DNA of 64,000 nt from Schistocerca nitens (Eukaryota > Arthropoda > Insecta > Orthoptera > Acrididae). The notes below the pieces were generated by a model, which saw nothing but the letters and a program-made list of their open reading frames with translations, did not search any database and had not been told where the DNA came from. The number at the start of each line of letters is the position of its first letter. Position 1 is the stretch's first letter. The DNA is taken from assembly GCF_023898315.1 (NCBI RefSeq), contig NC_064625.1:101728269-101792268 (forward strand), written 5' to 3'. The position numbers were made by a program, and so were the translations under genes. Below, piece by piece: positions 1 to 10,818 of the stretch.

Positions 1-540
1 GGTACCAGGTTGAGATTCATTGGGAGAGTGCTTAGAAAATGTAGTCCAGCAACAAAGGAGGTGGCTTACAAAACACTCGTTCGACGTATACTTGAGTATT
101 GCTCATCAGTGTGGGATCCGTACCAGATCGGGTTGACGGAGGAGATAGAGAAGATCCAAAGAAGAGCGGCGCGTTTCGTCACAGGGTTATTTGGTAACCG
201 TGATAGCGTTACGGAGATGTTTAATAAACTCAAGTGGCAGACTCTGCAAGAGAGGCGCTCTGCATCGCGGTGTAGCTTGCTCGCCAGGTTTCGAGAGGGT
301 GCGTTTCTGGATGAGGTATCGAGTATATTGCTTCCCCCTACTTATACCTCCCGAGGAGATCACGAATGTAAAATTAGAGAGATTAGAGCGCGCACGGAGG
401 CTTTCAGACAGTCGTTCTTCCCGCGAACCATACGCGACTGGAACAGGAAAGGGAGGTAATGACAGTGGCACGTAAAGTGCCCTCCGCCACACACCGTTGG
501 GTGGCTTGCGGAGTATGAATGTAGATGTAGATGTAGATGA
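1..540 (+). mobile_element. 3' end of CR1/Jockey-group non-LTR retrotransposon, family A
   Basis: An open frame from 10 to 459 encodes the last ~149 residues of a reverse-transcriptase polyprotein. It has the block FIGRVLRKCSP, then EYCSSVWDPYQ, then a C-terminus ending SFFPRTIRDWNR, shared with five other copies here (781-1634, 10170-10568, 53990-55834, 56430-57540, 60475-61978). The short 3' UTR carries CCTCCGCCACACACC and ends in a GTAGAT hexamer repeat, the family's 3' tail. The copy continues off the left edge, so its 5' extent is unknown. The clade name is from motif style only. Confidence 0.88.
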
Positions 541-666
541 GTGTAGAATCAAGTAAGTCGGTTCTTGAAACTTTCTGGATACGTCGGTTCTTAATTGCAA
601 AAAAAGGCACTCTTGATACATGCCGTAAAGCGCCATCTACCACGAATGGAAAACAATGGTTTGAGT

Positions 667-775
667 AAACCGTAAGAACTTTGGAGCTTCCTGGCAGATT
701 AAAACACTGTGCCGGACCGAGACTCGAATTCGCGACCTTTGCCTTTCGCGGGCAAGTGCTCTACCGTCTGATGAC
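667..775 (-). repeat. Fragment of palindromic tRNA-derived element
   Basis: The reverse complement contains a tRNA-like head with B box GGTTCGAGTCT-like sequence, followed by GGCACAGTGTTTTAATCTGCC. The same module appears at 1640-1784, in the full composite at 36680-37171, and as a scrap near 50590-50640. The head is cut off next to the LINE that starts at 781. Confidence 0.7.
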
Positions 776-780
776 GAGTT

Positions 781-1634
781 CTACATCTACATCCATACTC
801 CGCAAGTCACCTGACGGTGTGTGGCGGAGGGTACCCTGAGTACCTCTATCGGTTCTCCCTTTTATTCCAGTCTCGTATTGTTCGTGGAAAGAAGGATTGT
901 CGGTATGCTTCTGTGTGGGCTCTAATCTCTCTGATTTTATCCTCATGGTCTCTTCGCGAGATATACGTAGGAGGGAGCAATATACTGCTTGACTCTTCGG
1001 TGAAGGTATGTTCTCGAAACTTTAACGAAAGCTCGTACCGAGCTACTGAGCGTCTCTCCTGCAGAGTCTTCCACTGGAGTTTATCTGTCATCTCCGTAAC
1101 GCTTTTGCGATTACTAAATGATCCTGTAACGAAGCGCGCTGCTCTCCGTTGGACCTTCTCTATCTCTTCTATCAACCCTATCTGGTACGGATCCCACACC
1201 GCTGAGCAGTATTCAAGCAGTGAGCGAACGAGTGTACTGTAACCTACTTCGTTTGTTTTCGGATTGCATTGCCTTAGCATTCTTCCAATAAATCTCAGTC
1301 TGGCATCTGCTTTACCGACGATTTTATATGGTCATTCCATTTTAAATCACTCCTAATGCCTACTCCCAGATAATTTATGGAATTAACTGCTTCCAGTTGC
1401 TGACCTGCTATTTTGTAGCTAAATGATAAGGGATCTATCTTTCTATGTATTCGCAGCACGTTACACTTGTCTACATTGAGATTCAATTGCCATTCCCTGC
1501 ACCATGCGTCAATTCTCTGCAGATCCTCCTGCATTTCAGTACAATTTTCCATTGTTACAACCTCTCGATACACCACAGCATCATCTGCAAAAAGCCTCAG
1601 TGAACTTCCGATGTCAGCCACAAGGTCATCCTTG
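781..1634 (-). mobile_element. 5'-truncated CR1/Jockey-group LINE, family A
   Basis: This minus-strand copy has its hexamer tail (CTACATCTACATCC on the plus strand) at 781. The reading frame 1280-846 covers the C-terminal third and 1621-1295 covers the catalytic FADD block (SSLRLFADDAVVYR). The two frames are offset, so at least one frameshift separates them. The 5' break is just upstream of the FADD motif. It is non-autonomous. Confidence 0.88.
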
Positions 1635-1639
1635 AGTCG

Positions 1640-1784
1640 TCCTTGGGTAGTTCAGATGGTGGAGCACTTGCCCGCGAAAGGCAAAGGTCCAGAGTTCGAG
1701 TCTCGGTCCGGCACACAGTTTTAATCTGCCAACAATTTTCATATCAGCGCACACTCCACTGCAGAGCGAAACTCTCATTCTGGG
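1640..1784 (+). repeat. Fragment of palindromic tRNA-derived element
   Basis: A tRNA-like head (TGGGTAGTTCAGATGG, then GAGTTCGAGTCTCGGTCC) is followed by the element-specific body TTTTAATCTGCC and CATATCAGCGCACACTCC. The match to 36680-37171 stops where the Tc1 fragment begins. The anticodon-loop position reads CGA with no T at position 33, so this is a derived repeat and not a functional tRNA. Confidence 0.7.
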
Positions 1785-1998
1785 AACACTCTTCTGAGTT
1801 TAAACACTTCCACCGACCACCAACCTCTCCAGACATGAACATTATTGAGCATATCTGGGATGTCTTGCAACGTGCTGTTCAGTAGAGATCTCCACCCTCT
1901 CGTACGTGCATGCCACGTCATGTTGCGGCACTTCTGCGTGCTCGTGGAGGCCCTACACGATATTAGGCAGATGTACCAGTTTCTTTAGCTCTTTAGTG
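1785..1998 (+). mobile_element. Tc1 family-2 3' fragment with right TIR
   Basis: It encodes the transposase end (EHSSEFKHFH, then SPDMNIIEHIWDVLQ with the third catalytic Glu), then an in-frame stop. The right terminus CAGTTTCTTTAGCTCTTTAG matches the left TIR of the longer family member at 41619 when reverse-complemented. The 5' two thirds are missing. Confidence 0.8.
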
Positions 1999-2200
1999 CG
2001 TTTTATAGCAGCACTCGTTGGCTTTCCACAAGAGATGAACTATCGTGCATTTTTGAACTTAGGCGAGAGGCCTGTTCTTATGTGGAACAAAATCATATCA
2101 GTGCTGAGTGCTTTCTGGACACTGACTTTCTATTAAAGGTCGCATACGTATGTGATTCATTTGAGAAAGTAAGGTAACTGAGTAAGTCTCAAAGGACTGA

Positions 2201-2404
2201 AAAAAAAATGGTTCAAATGGCTCTGAGCACCATGGGACTCAACTGATGAGGTCATTAGTCCCCTTGAACTTAGAACTAGTTAAACCTAACTAACCTAAGG
2301 ACAACACACACATCCATGCCTGAGGCAGGATTCGAACTTGCGACCGTAGCGGTCTTGCGGTTCCAGACTGCAGCGCCTAGAACCGCACGGCCGCTTCGGC
2401 CGGC
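2201..2404 (-). mobile_element. tRNA-derived SINE (main family)
   Basis: On the minus strand the order is a GC-rich head (GCCGGCCGAAGCGGCCGTGC), a B box in AAGTTCGAATCC, a body with CTTAGGTTAGTTAGG, and a 3' end reading AGAGCCATTTGAACCATT plus A/T run. The TSD TCAAAGGACTGA is present at 2189-2200 and 2405-2416. SINEs of this type are transcribed by RNA polymerase III and moved by LINE machinery. Confidence 0.9.
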
Positions 2405-2579
2405 TCAAAGGACTGAAACTTACTTCATTCAGCTTATTGACAAAGTTTCAGTCTTCAAAAACAAGCTGTGTCTTTGGAAGGGAAAAATGAACGATACGAG
2501 AGAAACGGACTACTTTCCAATTTTGAAGAATTTTATAGACGGCAATGAGATAGGCTGGGATGCTGTCGTGCCCCTACTC

Positions 2580-2580
<1 letters not shown>

Positions 2581-2634
<54 letters not shown>
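2581..2634. repeat. (CA)n microsatellite
   Basis: Uninterrupted CA dinucleotides, about 26 units. Nothing gene-like lies between it and the foldback at 2906. Confidence 0.99.
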
Positions 2635-2636
<2 letters not shown>

Positions 2637-2953
2637 CACGAGCCCGTACTTTACGGGAATCACGTAGCCAGTGGGTAGACGTTTGGCGTCACATATCTTC
2701 TAAATCTTCGGCTTTTCGAATCCGTGCCGGTATCGCTGGATTATTGCTTTCCACAGGTGAATCAGCGCGCTATTAAACACTTAATCACCACGGCTCAACA
2801 ATTTATGTTAGCGCATGCAGTACTTACAAATTAGGGTGGTGTGTAAGTTTGTAGCATTTCTGTTTTCATGTTGGTATTCCGGTTGCTATGGGTTCATTTA
2901 TCGGATGTAGAAAAATTTCCGCTACCAGTCACAATGAAAGGTTATTTATTTGT

Positions 2954-2993
2954 CACACGACAGGTTTCGGGATTGCGCCCATTCTGGGGTGTT
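2954..2993 (-). ncRNA. Hammerhead-ribozyme-like motif, left arm copy
   Basis: On the minus strand a stem I strand (ACAC) is followed by a degenerate core, a GGG/CCC stem II around CGCAAT, then GAAAC, a two-base loop, GUC and the GTGT partner. This is the minimal-stem-III layout reported for Penelope-like elements. The CUGANGA core box is damaged in this copy. Confidence 0.4.
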
Positions 2994-3329
2994 TATACTT
3001 TCTTTTACATGTTTATATTGCTGGAGATCAATAAAGATGGGGCATCATTATTATAGTTACGCAGTGGTTACAGTTTTTCCACTTAGTTACACACTTATTA
3101 TCACGTCCCTATTTCAGTTTTATGAAGTTTAGCTGCATATTTCACTATTACGATGTGCACTCGTGAAATACACGGTGTTAACATACAAACATGTCTGTAT
3201 GTAAACACAGAGTATTTCACGAGTGCACATCGTAGTAGTGCAATATGCAGCTAAACTTTATAAAACTGAAATATGGACGTGAAAATAAGTGTGCAACTAA
3301 GTGGAAAAACTGTAACCACAGGGTAGCTA

Positions 3330-4736
3330 CACTACTAGCCATTAAAATTGCTACACCACGAAGACGACGTGCTACAGACGCGAAATTTACGTGACAGGAA
3401 GAAGATGCTGTGATATGCAAATGATTAGCTTTTCAGAACATTCACACAAGGTTGGCGCCGGTGGCGACACCTACAACGTGCTGACATGAGGAAAGTTTCC
3501 AACCGATTTCTCATACACAAACAACACTTGACCGGCGTTGCCTGGTGAAACGTTGTTGTGATGCCTCGTGTAAGGAGGGGAAATGCGTACCATCACGTTT
3601 CCGACTTTGATAAAGGTCGGATTGTAGCCTATCGCCATTGTGGTTTATCGTATCGCGACATTGCTGCTCGCGTTGGTCGAGATCCAATGATCGTTAGCAG
3701 AAAATGGAATAGGTGGGTTCAGGAGGGTATTACGGAACGCCGTGCTGGATCCCAACGGCCTCGTATCACTAGCAGTCGAGATGACAGGCATCTTATCCGC
3801 ATGGCTGTAACGGATCGTGCAGCCACGTCTCGATCCCTGAGTCAACAGATGGGGACGTTTGCAAGACAACAACCATCTGCACGAACAGTTCGACGACGTT
3901 TGCAGCAGCACGGACTATCATCTCGGATACCGTGGCTGCGGTTACCCTTGACGCTGCATCACAGACAGGAGAGCCTGCGATGGTGTACTTAACGACGAAC
4001 GTGGGTGCACGAATGGCAAAACGTTATTTTTTCGGATGAATCCAGGTTACTTTTACAGCATCATGATGGTCGCATCCGTGTTTGGCGACATCGCGGTGAA
4101 CGAACATTGGAAGCGTATATTCGCCATCGCCATACTGGTGTATCACCCGGCCTGATGGTATGGGGTATCGTTGGTTACACGTCTCGGTCACCTCTTGTTC
4201 GCATTGACGACACTTTGAACAGTGGACGTTACATTTCAGGTGTGTTACAACCCGTGGCTTTACCCCTCATTCGATCCCTGCGAAACCCTACATTTCAGCA
4301 CGATAATGTACGACTGCATGTTCCAGGTCCTGTATGGGCCTTTCTGGATGCAGATAATGTTCGACTGCTGCCCTGGCCAGCACATTCTCCAGATCTCTCA
4401 CCGATTGAAAACGTCTGGTCAATGGTGGCCGTGCAACTGGCTCGTCACAATACGCCAGTCACTACTCTTGATGAACTGTGGTATCGTGTTGAAGCTGTAT
4501 GGGCAGCTGTACCTGTACACGGCATCCAAGCTCTGTTTGACTCAATGCCCAGGCGTATCAAGGCCGTTATTACGGCCAGAGGTGGCTGTGCTGGGTACTG
4601 ATTTCTCAGGATCTATGAACCCAGGTTGCGTGAAAATGTAATCATATGTCAGTTATAGAATAATATATTTGTCCAATGAATACCCGTTTATCATCTGTAT
4701 TTCTTCTTGGTGTAGCAATTTTAATGGCCAGTAGTG
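3330..4736 (+). mobile_element. Tc1 family-1 element, copy A
   Basis: TIRs begin CACTACTGGCC-ATTAAAATTGCTACACC and are inverted at the right end. A TA precedes the left end; its right partner now reads AA. At 1407 bp it is full length. The transposase frame runs 3561-4601, 346 codons, broken only by a TAA at 3990-3992 where sister copies have CAA. Catalytic blocks FSDES, FQHDN and SPIENVW are present; spacing between the second and third acidic residues is 34, as in DD34E Tc1 transposases. It is nested in the right arm of the foldback. Confidence 0.95.
3561..4601 (+). pseudogene. Tc1 transposase with one nonsense codon
   Basis: The protein binds the TIRs and cuts and pastes the element. An N-terminal paired-like helix-turn-helix region (about residues 1-110, with YRDIAARVGRDP) precedes the RNase-H-like catalytic half. 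I start at the ATG of MPRVRRGNAY because all sister copies share it. Codon 144 is TAA. Minor substitutions lie beside the second Asp (DNVRLH where sisters have DNARPH). Apart from the stop the frame is intact, so the copy is fairly young. Confidence 0.9.
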
Positions 4737-4799
4737 AATAATAATGACGCTTCATCTTTATTGATCTCCAGCAATATAAACATGTACATGAATGTATAA

Positions 4800-4837
4800 A
4801 CACCCGAGGATGGGCGCAATCCTGAAACCGGTTGTGT
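4800..4837 (+). ncRNA. Hammerhead-ribozyme-like motif, right arm copy
   Basis: The order is ACAC (stem I), core CCGAGGA (one base from CUGANGA), weak stem II GGG/UCC, GAAAC, loop CG, GUU, then GTGT closing stem I. A tiny stem III suggests activity, if any, as a dimer. Activity is not shown. Confidence 0.45.
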
Positions 4838-5220
4838 GACAAATAAATAACCTTACATTGTGACTGGTAGCGGTAATTTTTCTACAGCCTCTAAAGGAAC
4901 AGTCACGGAGTTCAGCAGCATCCACTATGAATAAAATTCGTCTATTTATCGATTGCAATTTTTCATTTGTAGTTGCTATTCGAGTTTACATATTCTAGTT
5001 TTGTCCTCTGGAGATGGTGATTGGAGCTGTGGACGCTAGAAAATGGAGTGCTAAGCGGAGAAATTGGAACATTTATGACATATTCGTTTGTATGAGTTCA
5101 ATAGACGGATGACAGCGGCGGAGGCAGCCAGAAACATTAGCGCCCGTATGCCACAGGACAGAGCGCAGCAAGAAATGGGTTTCTCGCTACATGAAGGGAT
5201 GTTTTGACATTAATGACTCT

Positions 5221-5408
5221 GCCGGCCGAAGTGGCCGTGCGGTTAAAGGCGCTGCAGTCTGGAACCGCAAGACCGCTACGATCGCAGGTTCGAATCCTGC
5301 CTCGGGCATGGATGTTTGTGCTGTCCTTAGGTTAGTTAGGTTTAACTAGTTCTAAGTTCTAGGGGACTAATGACCTCAGCAGTTGAGTCCCATAGTGCTC
5401 AGAGCCAT
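5221..5408 (+). mobile_element. tRNA-derived SINE (main family)
   Basis: Complete copy from GCCGGCCGAAGTGGCCGTGC to AGAGCCATT. The TSD CATTAATGACTCT lies at 5208-5220 and 5406-5418, so a few end bases are ambiguous. It is inserted in the mariner relic and is therefore younger than it. Confidence 0.93.
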
Positions 5409-5732
5409 TAATGACTCTCCAGAGTTCGGGAAGTCCTGGGGCGTTTGTTGAGGATCATTTAAACGCTTTAACCCACGATGATCCACGTCATTGGACTAAA
5501 AAACTGGCAAATGTCTTGAACCGTGATCATTTGCATATAATGGGGAAGGTTCAAAAGTCAGGTATATGGGTACCACATGCTTTAACACAAAATCACATAA
5601 ATCAGCGATTGGCCGTACTTACATCGCTGTATCGTTACCGATGACGAAACATGGTGTCTTTATGCTACTATAATAAGAGAAAGGAATGGTTGAGCCCATA
5701 CAAAGTAACAACTCTCCGTACAAGGGTTCAGA

Positions 5733-5922
5733 ATGGTTCAAATGGCTCTGAGCACTATGGGGCTTAACACCTGAGGTCATCAGTCCCCTAGAACTACTTA
5801 AACCTAAGTAACCTAAGGACATCACACACATCAATGCCCGAGGCAGGATTCGAACCTGCGACCGTTGTGGAGGCGCGGTTCCAGGCTGAATCGCCTAGAA
5901 CCCCTCGGCCGCAATGGCCGGC
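5733..5922 (-). mobile_element. tRNA-derived SINE (main family)
   Basis: Minus-strand copy inside the same mariner relic. CCGTACAA flanks both sides (5716-5723 and 5927-5934), a probable TSD with a few unaligned bases next to it. Confidence 0.88.
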
Positions 5923-6395
5923 GACCCCGTACAAAGACCTGGGCGCATCAACATAAGGCAATGTTATTCATCTGGCTTAACAGCGGCGGTGTTGCATACC
6001 ACGAATTGCTTCCCCGAGGTGTAACCATCAGTGGTGACATTTATTGTCAACAACCTGAGGCGTCCCGCAGACACAATCCAAGATCAACGACCAAGAAGAC
6101 TTATTGAAGTGATTCTACTCCACGATAACGTCAGCCTGCATTGTCCTAGACGCACAAAGAACACTGAACAGGAATAGGATTGGGAAGCCATTCTGCACCC
6201 GTTTCATTCACCTGATCTAGCGCCACCAGATTTTCATCTTTTCAACGTTTAAGAAGTTTCCTTTCCGAATGAAAATTCACTCAGAACATGGCTAGACGAG
6301 ATCGCCTCCAAACCACGTCACTTCTACAGTCGATGAATGGAAATGTCGCCCACGAGTTGGCGGACTGTTGGAAATAGTGATCAGAATGTGCTATT

Positions 6396-6704
6396 GTTGA
6401 CTGAGGTCTCTGTTACGTGTATCTTTTGTTTATTAAAATTGTGGAAAAACGTTCCAAACTTATGCCCCAGCCCATTAGTCATATTTCCCAAATTGTAAGT
6501 GCTACGTTGCCTTTCGTTCGTCCCGTATTCGATAACAAAGAGCAAAAACAATTAAATTTAAGAGGTGGAAACAAACATCTGCATAATGTGACCAATGGCT
6601 ATTAGACTATTACAGTGAGGGTACACCGGAAATGTACATGTCCACGTATCGCCCTTACCAAGTGTTCGTGGTGTTCCATTCATTTCGGCTGTGTTTTAAT
6701 CACA
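6396..6704. other. Unassigned spacer
   Basis: AT-rich sequence between the mariner relic and Tc1 copy B. I see no coding, RNA or repeat signal; the 62-codon frame at 6417 has no recognisable motif. Confidence 0.5.
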
Positions 6705-6706
6705 TA

Positions 6707-8112
6707 CACTACTGGCCTTTAAAATTACTACACCAAGAAGAAATGCAGATGATGAACGGGTATTCATTGGACAATATATTATACTAAAACTAATATGTGA
6801 TTACATTTTCAGGCAATTTGGGTGCATAGATCCTGAGGAATCAGTACCCAGAACAACCACGTCTGGTCCTAATAACGGCCTTGATACGGCTGGGCATTGA
6901 GTCAAACAGAGCTTCGATGGCGTCTACAGGTACAGCTGTCCACGCAGCTTCAACACGATACCACAGTTCATCAAGAGTAGTGACTGGCGTATTGCGACGA
7001 GCCAGTTGCTCGGCCACCATTGACCAGACGTTTTCAATTGGTGAGAGATCTGGATAATGTGCTGGCCAGGGCAGCAGTCAAACATTTTCTGTATCCAGAA
7101 AGGCCCGTACGGGACCTGTAACATGCGGTCGTGCATTATCCTGCTGAAATGTAGGGTTTCGAAGGGATCGAATTAAGGGTAAAGCCACGGGTCGTAACAC
7201 ATCTGAAATGTAACGTCCTCTGTTCAAAGCGCCGTCAATGAGAACAAGAGGTGACCGAGACGTGTAACCAGTGGCACACCATACCATCACGCCGGGTGAT
7301 ACGCCAGTATGGCGATGACGAATACACGCTTCCAATGTGCGTTCATTGCGATGTTGCCAAACACGGATGCGACCATCATGATGCTGTAAACAGAACCTGG
7401 ATTCATCTGAAAAAACGACTTTTTGCCATTCGTGCACCCAGCTTCGTCGTTGAGTACACCATCGCAGGCGCCTCTGTCTGTGATGCAGCGTCAAGGGTAA
7501 CTGCAGCCATGATCTCCGAACTGATAGACCATGCTGCTGCAAACGACGTCGAACTGCTGGTGCAGATGGTTGTTGTCTTGCAAACGCCCCCATCTGTTGA
7601 CTCAGGTATCGAGACGTGGCTGCACGATCCGTTACAGCCATGCGGATAAGATGCCTGTGATCTCGACTGCTAGTGATACGAGGCCGTTGGGATCCAGCAC
7701 GGCGTTCCGTATTACCCTCCTCAACCCACCGATTCCATATTGTGCTAACAGTCATTGGATCTCGACCAACGCGAGCAGCAATGTCGCGATACGGTAAACC
7801 GCAATCGCGATAGGCTACAATCCGACCTTTATCAAACCCGGAAACGTGATGGTACGCATTTCTCCTCCTTACACGAGGCATCACAACAACGTTTCACCAG
7901 GCAACGCCGTTCAACTGCTGTTTGTGTGTGAGAAATCGGTTGGAAACTTTCCTCATGTCAGCACGTTGTAGGTGTCGCCACCGGCGCCAACCTTGTGTGA
8001 ATGCTCTGAAAAGCTAATCATTTGCAAATCACAGCATCTTCTTCCTGTCGGTTAAATTTCGCGTCTGTAGCACGTCGTCTTCGTGGTGTAGGAATTTTAA
8101 TGGCCAGTAGTG
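6707..8112 (-). mobile_element. Tc1 family-1 element, copy B
   Basis: TIR CACTACTGGCC at both ends, flanked by the TA target duplication at 6705-6706 and 8113-8114. Length 1406 bp matches copy A. The transposase frame 7881-6841 has the same 346-codon length as copy A and one nonsense codon (TGA at 7080-7078 where sisters have CGA). FSDES, FQQDN and SPIENVW are all present. Of the five copies, B is the one whose only visible lesion is a likely CpG-to-TpG change. Confidence 0.96.
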
Positions 8113-8114
8113 TA

Positions 8115-9001
8115 TGTTAACGTATAATATTAAACCTAATATTTAGTTTTTCCCGAGATAATTCCTCATTTGCGATTCTAATCATCCGGTGATATTGTCT
8201 GCGATACGTCAGCGACTGGTGCTTCTCTCTGCAGTCTTTAGCTTCGGTAATCGTCAAACATTGATCGTACACAAATGCAGAGCATTACGGGTGAATAGCC
8301 TTGACGCGTGATGGAGCAGACACCTCTCTGTAATTTAAAAACGTTGTTATTGGGTTTTAGCCGCTACAGCTGGGATACTTCCGTTGCTAGCTACATCAAG
8401 CTGGAACGATCAATCATCCGGGTAGGACAGTTTCGTATAATAACCCGCATTTCCGCGTAGAATAGCAATCAATTTGATGTATAAAACAGATAAATGCAGG
8501 GCTATAAATTTTACAGTTTCTCCGAAATTGATTACTAGATTTCCGATATTGAAACGTCGATGCAATGATTTCGTCTTTTTAGCATCTACGACACTAGCAG
8601 CAGAAATACGTGCAGCTCCACTTGGAAAAAAAATACTAAAGCAAAGTTCATCGTGACGACTCTACGTTAAATACATCATTAACGAGGTACTGTACATCGT
8701 TTAGTGAAGGTGTTTCTGTTATTAATCTGAGTGAAGCGTAACTAAGATATCTAATTTGCGATCTAAGATATTAGCCGTTAACTGCTTGGATGAAAGTGCT
8801 GTGGAACTTCAAGCGGATCGCATCAGTTGCAGAATACTTAGTTCTATAAGCCCTGGATGTATCTCAACAAACGCTCTTCGTTTTAATGTTTAGTTCCCCT
8901 TGAGAGTAATATAAGGTGGTTATAGAATATTACTATGTTGCACGGTTACACTAAATTTTTTTAATTTTTAGTAATTTTGGGGACAAAATTGACGTGATAA
9001 A
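8115..9001. other. Unassigned spacer
   Basis: AT-rich single-copy-looking sequence. I found no exon with convincing splice signals and no repeat shared with the rest of the window. Confidence 0.5.
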
Positions 9002-9198
9002 ATCGTTCAAATGGCTCTGAGCACTATGGGACTTAACTTCTGAGGTCATCAGTCCCCTAGAACTTAGAAATACTTAAACCTAACTAACCTAAGGACATCA
9101 CACATCTCCATCCCCGAGGCAGGATTCGAACCTGCGACCGTAGCGTTCGTGCGATTCCAGACTGAAGCGCCTAGAACCGCTCGGCCACAGCGGCCGGC
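9002..9198 (-). mobile_element. tRNA-derived SINE (main family)
   Basis: Complete minus-strand copy, from GTTCAAATGGCTCTGAGCAC to the head end CGGCCGGC. No clear TSD was found. Confidence 0.9.
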
Positions 9199-9204
9199 TA
9201 CGGT

Positions 9205-9500
9205 ATCCTATACCTTCTGAATTTTCTTACTGTATTCATTCATGACTTGGTCTCCCTCTACAATTTCTACTTTGCGCACTTCACTCCAATACCAACTTGA
9301 CAATTTCGTGCTGCCTCAGGAAGCGTCGTATCAACCAAACCCTTCTCTTACTCAAGTTGTGCCATAAATTTCCTTTTTTTTCGAAACAGGACTCTGTACC
9401 TCGTCAGTTATTCGATCTACTCATGTAATCTTCAGTATTTTTTGTAACCCTAAGTCTCGAAAGTTTATATTCTCTTCTTCTCTGATTTGCTTGCCGACCA
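9205..9500 (-). mobile_element. Old RTE-type LINE 3' relic
   Basis: Segments such as CTGTATTCATTCATGACTTGGTC and CTTCTCTTACTCAAGTTGTGCC-like text align by eye to the 3' part of the RTE copy at 51590-51860. It is heavily diverged with no open frame. Confidence 0.6.
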
Positions 9501-10019
9501 CCTTACATTCCACGCAAAAACTTCGAGAAAAGAATTCGTAACACATTTACATTCGATCTTAACAAATCGGATATCTCAGCCTCTCGCACCACGATACGTG
9601 CGACACAAATTTCTGAAGACGAAAACTGAATTTAAGGAACCTTTTTCGGGTGTCCTCCTCACGTGTTAGGCCTAAACCAAGTTTGCTAGCCTGATCAAAT
9701 ATCTGTTTTCCGAGTATACGCTGTTTCACCCGAATGGTGATGGTGTCTGTAAATAAACTTGCCGATTTCACCTGGACGATGAAATAAGGTTATCAGTACT
9801 TTCGTAGCACACTGTACAGTCACATTAATATGACCAGTTTTAAAAGCCTGGATACCGCCTTTTTCAGCGGGGGACGTGCATGAAGAGAGACAGTAGGTTT
9901 CTGGAAGGTACTCACATGGATATGGAGCCATGGCATCTCCATTGTCGAGGCCAGTAGCGGTAAGTTCTTCGGTTGAGGATCCAATGGTGCGAACAGCCCG
10001 ATCGATGTGGTCTCACAGA
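9501..10019. other. Spacer with an unclassified repeat
   Basis: The stretch 9880-10015 (CGGTTGAGGATCCAATGG, then GAACAGCCCGATCGATGTGG) resembles 26250-26370. This is an interspersed family I cannot classify. The rest has no support for a gene. Confidence 0.45.
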
Positions 10020-10168
10020 TGGAAATGGAAATGAGTGTATGGCATCATTGGCCGGAAGGCCCCTATTCGGGGAAGTTCAGCCGACAAGTGCAAGTCTTAT
10101 TTCATTCGACGCCACTTTGGGTCACTTGAGCGCCGGTGGTGAGGATGAAATTATGATGACGACAACAC
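10020..10168 (-). mobile_element. SINE tail fragment (same family as 47490-47729)
   Basis: It shares TTCATTCGACGCCACTTTGG and GATGATGACGACAACACAGCA with the tail part of the SINE at 47490-47729, in the same orientation. The tRNA head is absent; the sequence abuts the LINE beginning at 10170. Confidence 0.65.
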
Positions 10169-10169
10169 A

Positions 10170-10568
10170 GCACCTACATCTACATCCATACTCCCCAAGC
10201 CACCTGAAAGGTGTGTGGCGGAGGGTACCTCGAGTACCTATATCGGTTCCCCCCTCTATTCCAGTCTCGTATTGTTCGTGGAAAGAAAGATTGTCGGTAT
10301 GCCTCTGTGTGGGCTCTAATCTCTCTGATTTCATCCTCATGGTCTCTTCGCGAGATATACGTAGGAGGGAGCAATATACTGCTTGACTCCTCGGTGAAGG
10401 TATGTTCTCGAAACTTCAACAAAAGCCCGCACCGAGCTACTGAGCGTCTCTCTTGCAGAGTCTTCCACTGGAATTTATCTATCATCTCCGTAACGCTTTC
10501 GCGATAACTAAATGATCCTATAATGAAGCTCGCTGCTCTCCGTTGGATCTTTTCTATCTCTTCTAGGC
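10170..10568 (-). mobile_element. 5'-truncated CR1/Jockey-group LINE, family A
   Basis: The hexamer tail is at 10170 and the C-terminal coding block reads 10485-10180. It closely matches the copies at 781-1634 and 56430-57540. It stops abruptly after the EEIEKIQRRA region. Confidence 0.88.
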
Positions 10569-10740
10569 AGGAGATCTCGTGGTCGTGCGCTGCCTTCTGT
10601 GCACTTGCTCCACTGAAAAGAGGGCTGTAGGGTGAGTTAGAATACGGAACTCGGCTGGGATCTCAGGGTACACTGGATGCAATCATAAATCAGTACATGA
10701 GGATATGTACACTGGGAGCACCACTGGCACATCCGTTTTA

Positions 10741-10818
10741 TAAACAGTTCTATATACAAAGTCTGCTAACTGCCTTCTTAGTAGTGCAACTTCTCATAGC
10801 TCCCTAAGTCCCAATATA
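10741..10818 (+). repeat. 78-bp direct repeat, left copy
   Basis: TAAACAGTTCTATATACAAA to CCAATATA, repeated at 12059-12136 with about eight differences. The two copies directly bracket Tc1 copy C. Confidence 0.9.

Larger units (their letters stand above)
2906..4885. mobile_element. Penelope-like (PLE-type) foldback split by a Tc1 insertion
   Basis: The left arm 2906-3176 is an inverted copy of 3195-3329 joined to 4739-4885. The right arm was broken when the Tc1 element at 3330-4736 inserted at a TA. Outside the insertion the arms are about 270-280 bp around a short spacer. The outer arm ends contain GTGACTGGTAGCGGTAATTT, also present at the end of the GIY-YIG-bearing Penelope-like element at 26015-26036, so I assign this foldback to that group. 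No protein remains in it. Confidence 0.6.
4985..6395 (+). mobile_element. Mariner (DD34D-type) relic holding two SINEs
   Basis: Read across several frames it gives mariner blocks in order: an N-terminal RRMTAAEAARNI-like HTH segment near 5105, GKVQKSGIWVPHALTQ at 5546-5590, a TGDETW-like block near 5635, LLPRGVTISGDIYCQQ near 6008-6055, LLHDN at 6115 and HSPDLAPPDFHLF at 6208-6245. SINEs at 5221 and 5733 interrupt it and the remaining gene has several frameshifts. Termini were not identified, so the limits are approximate. Confidence 0.8.
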
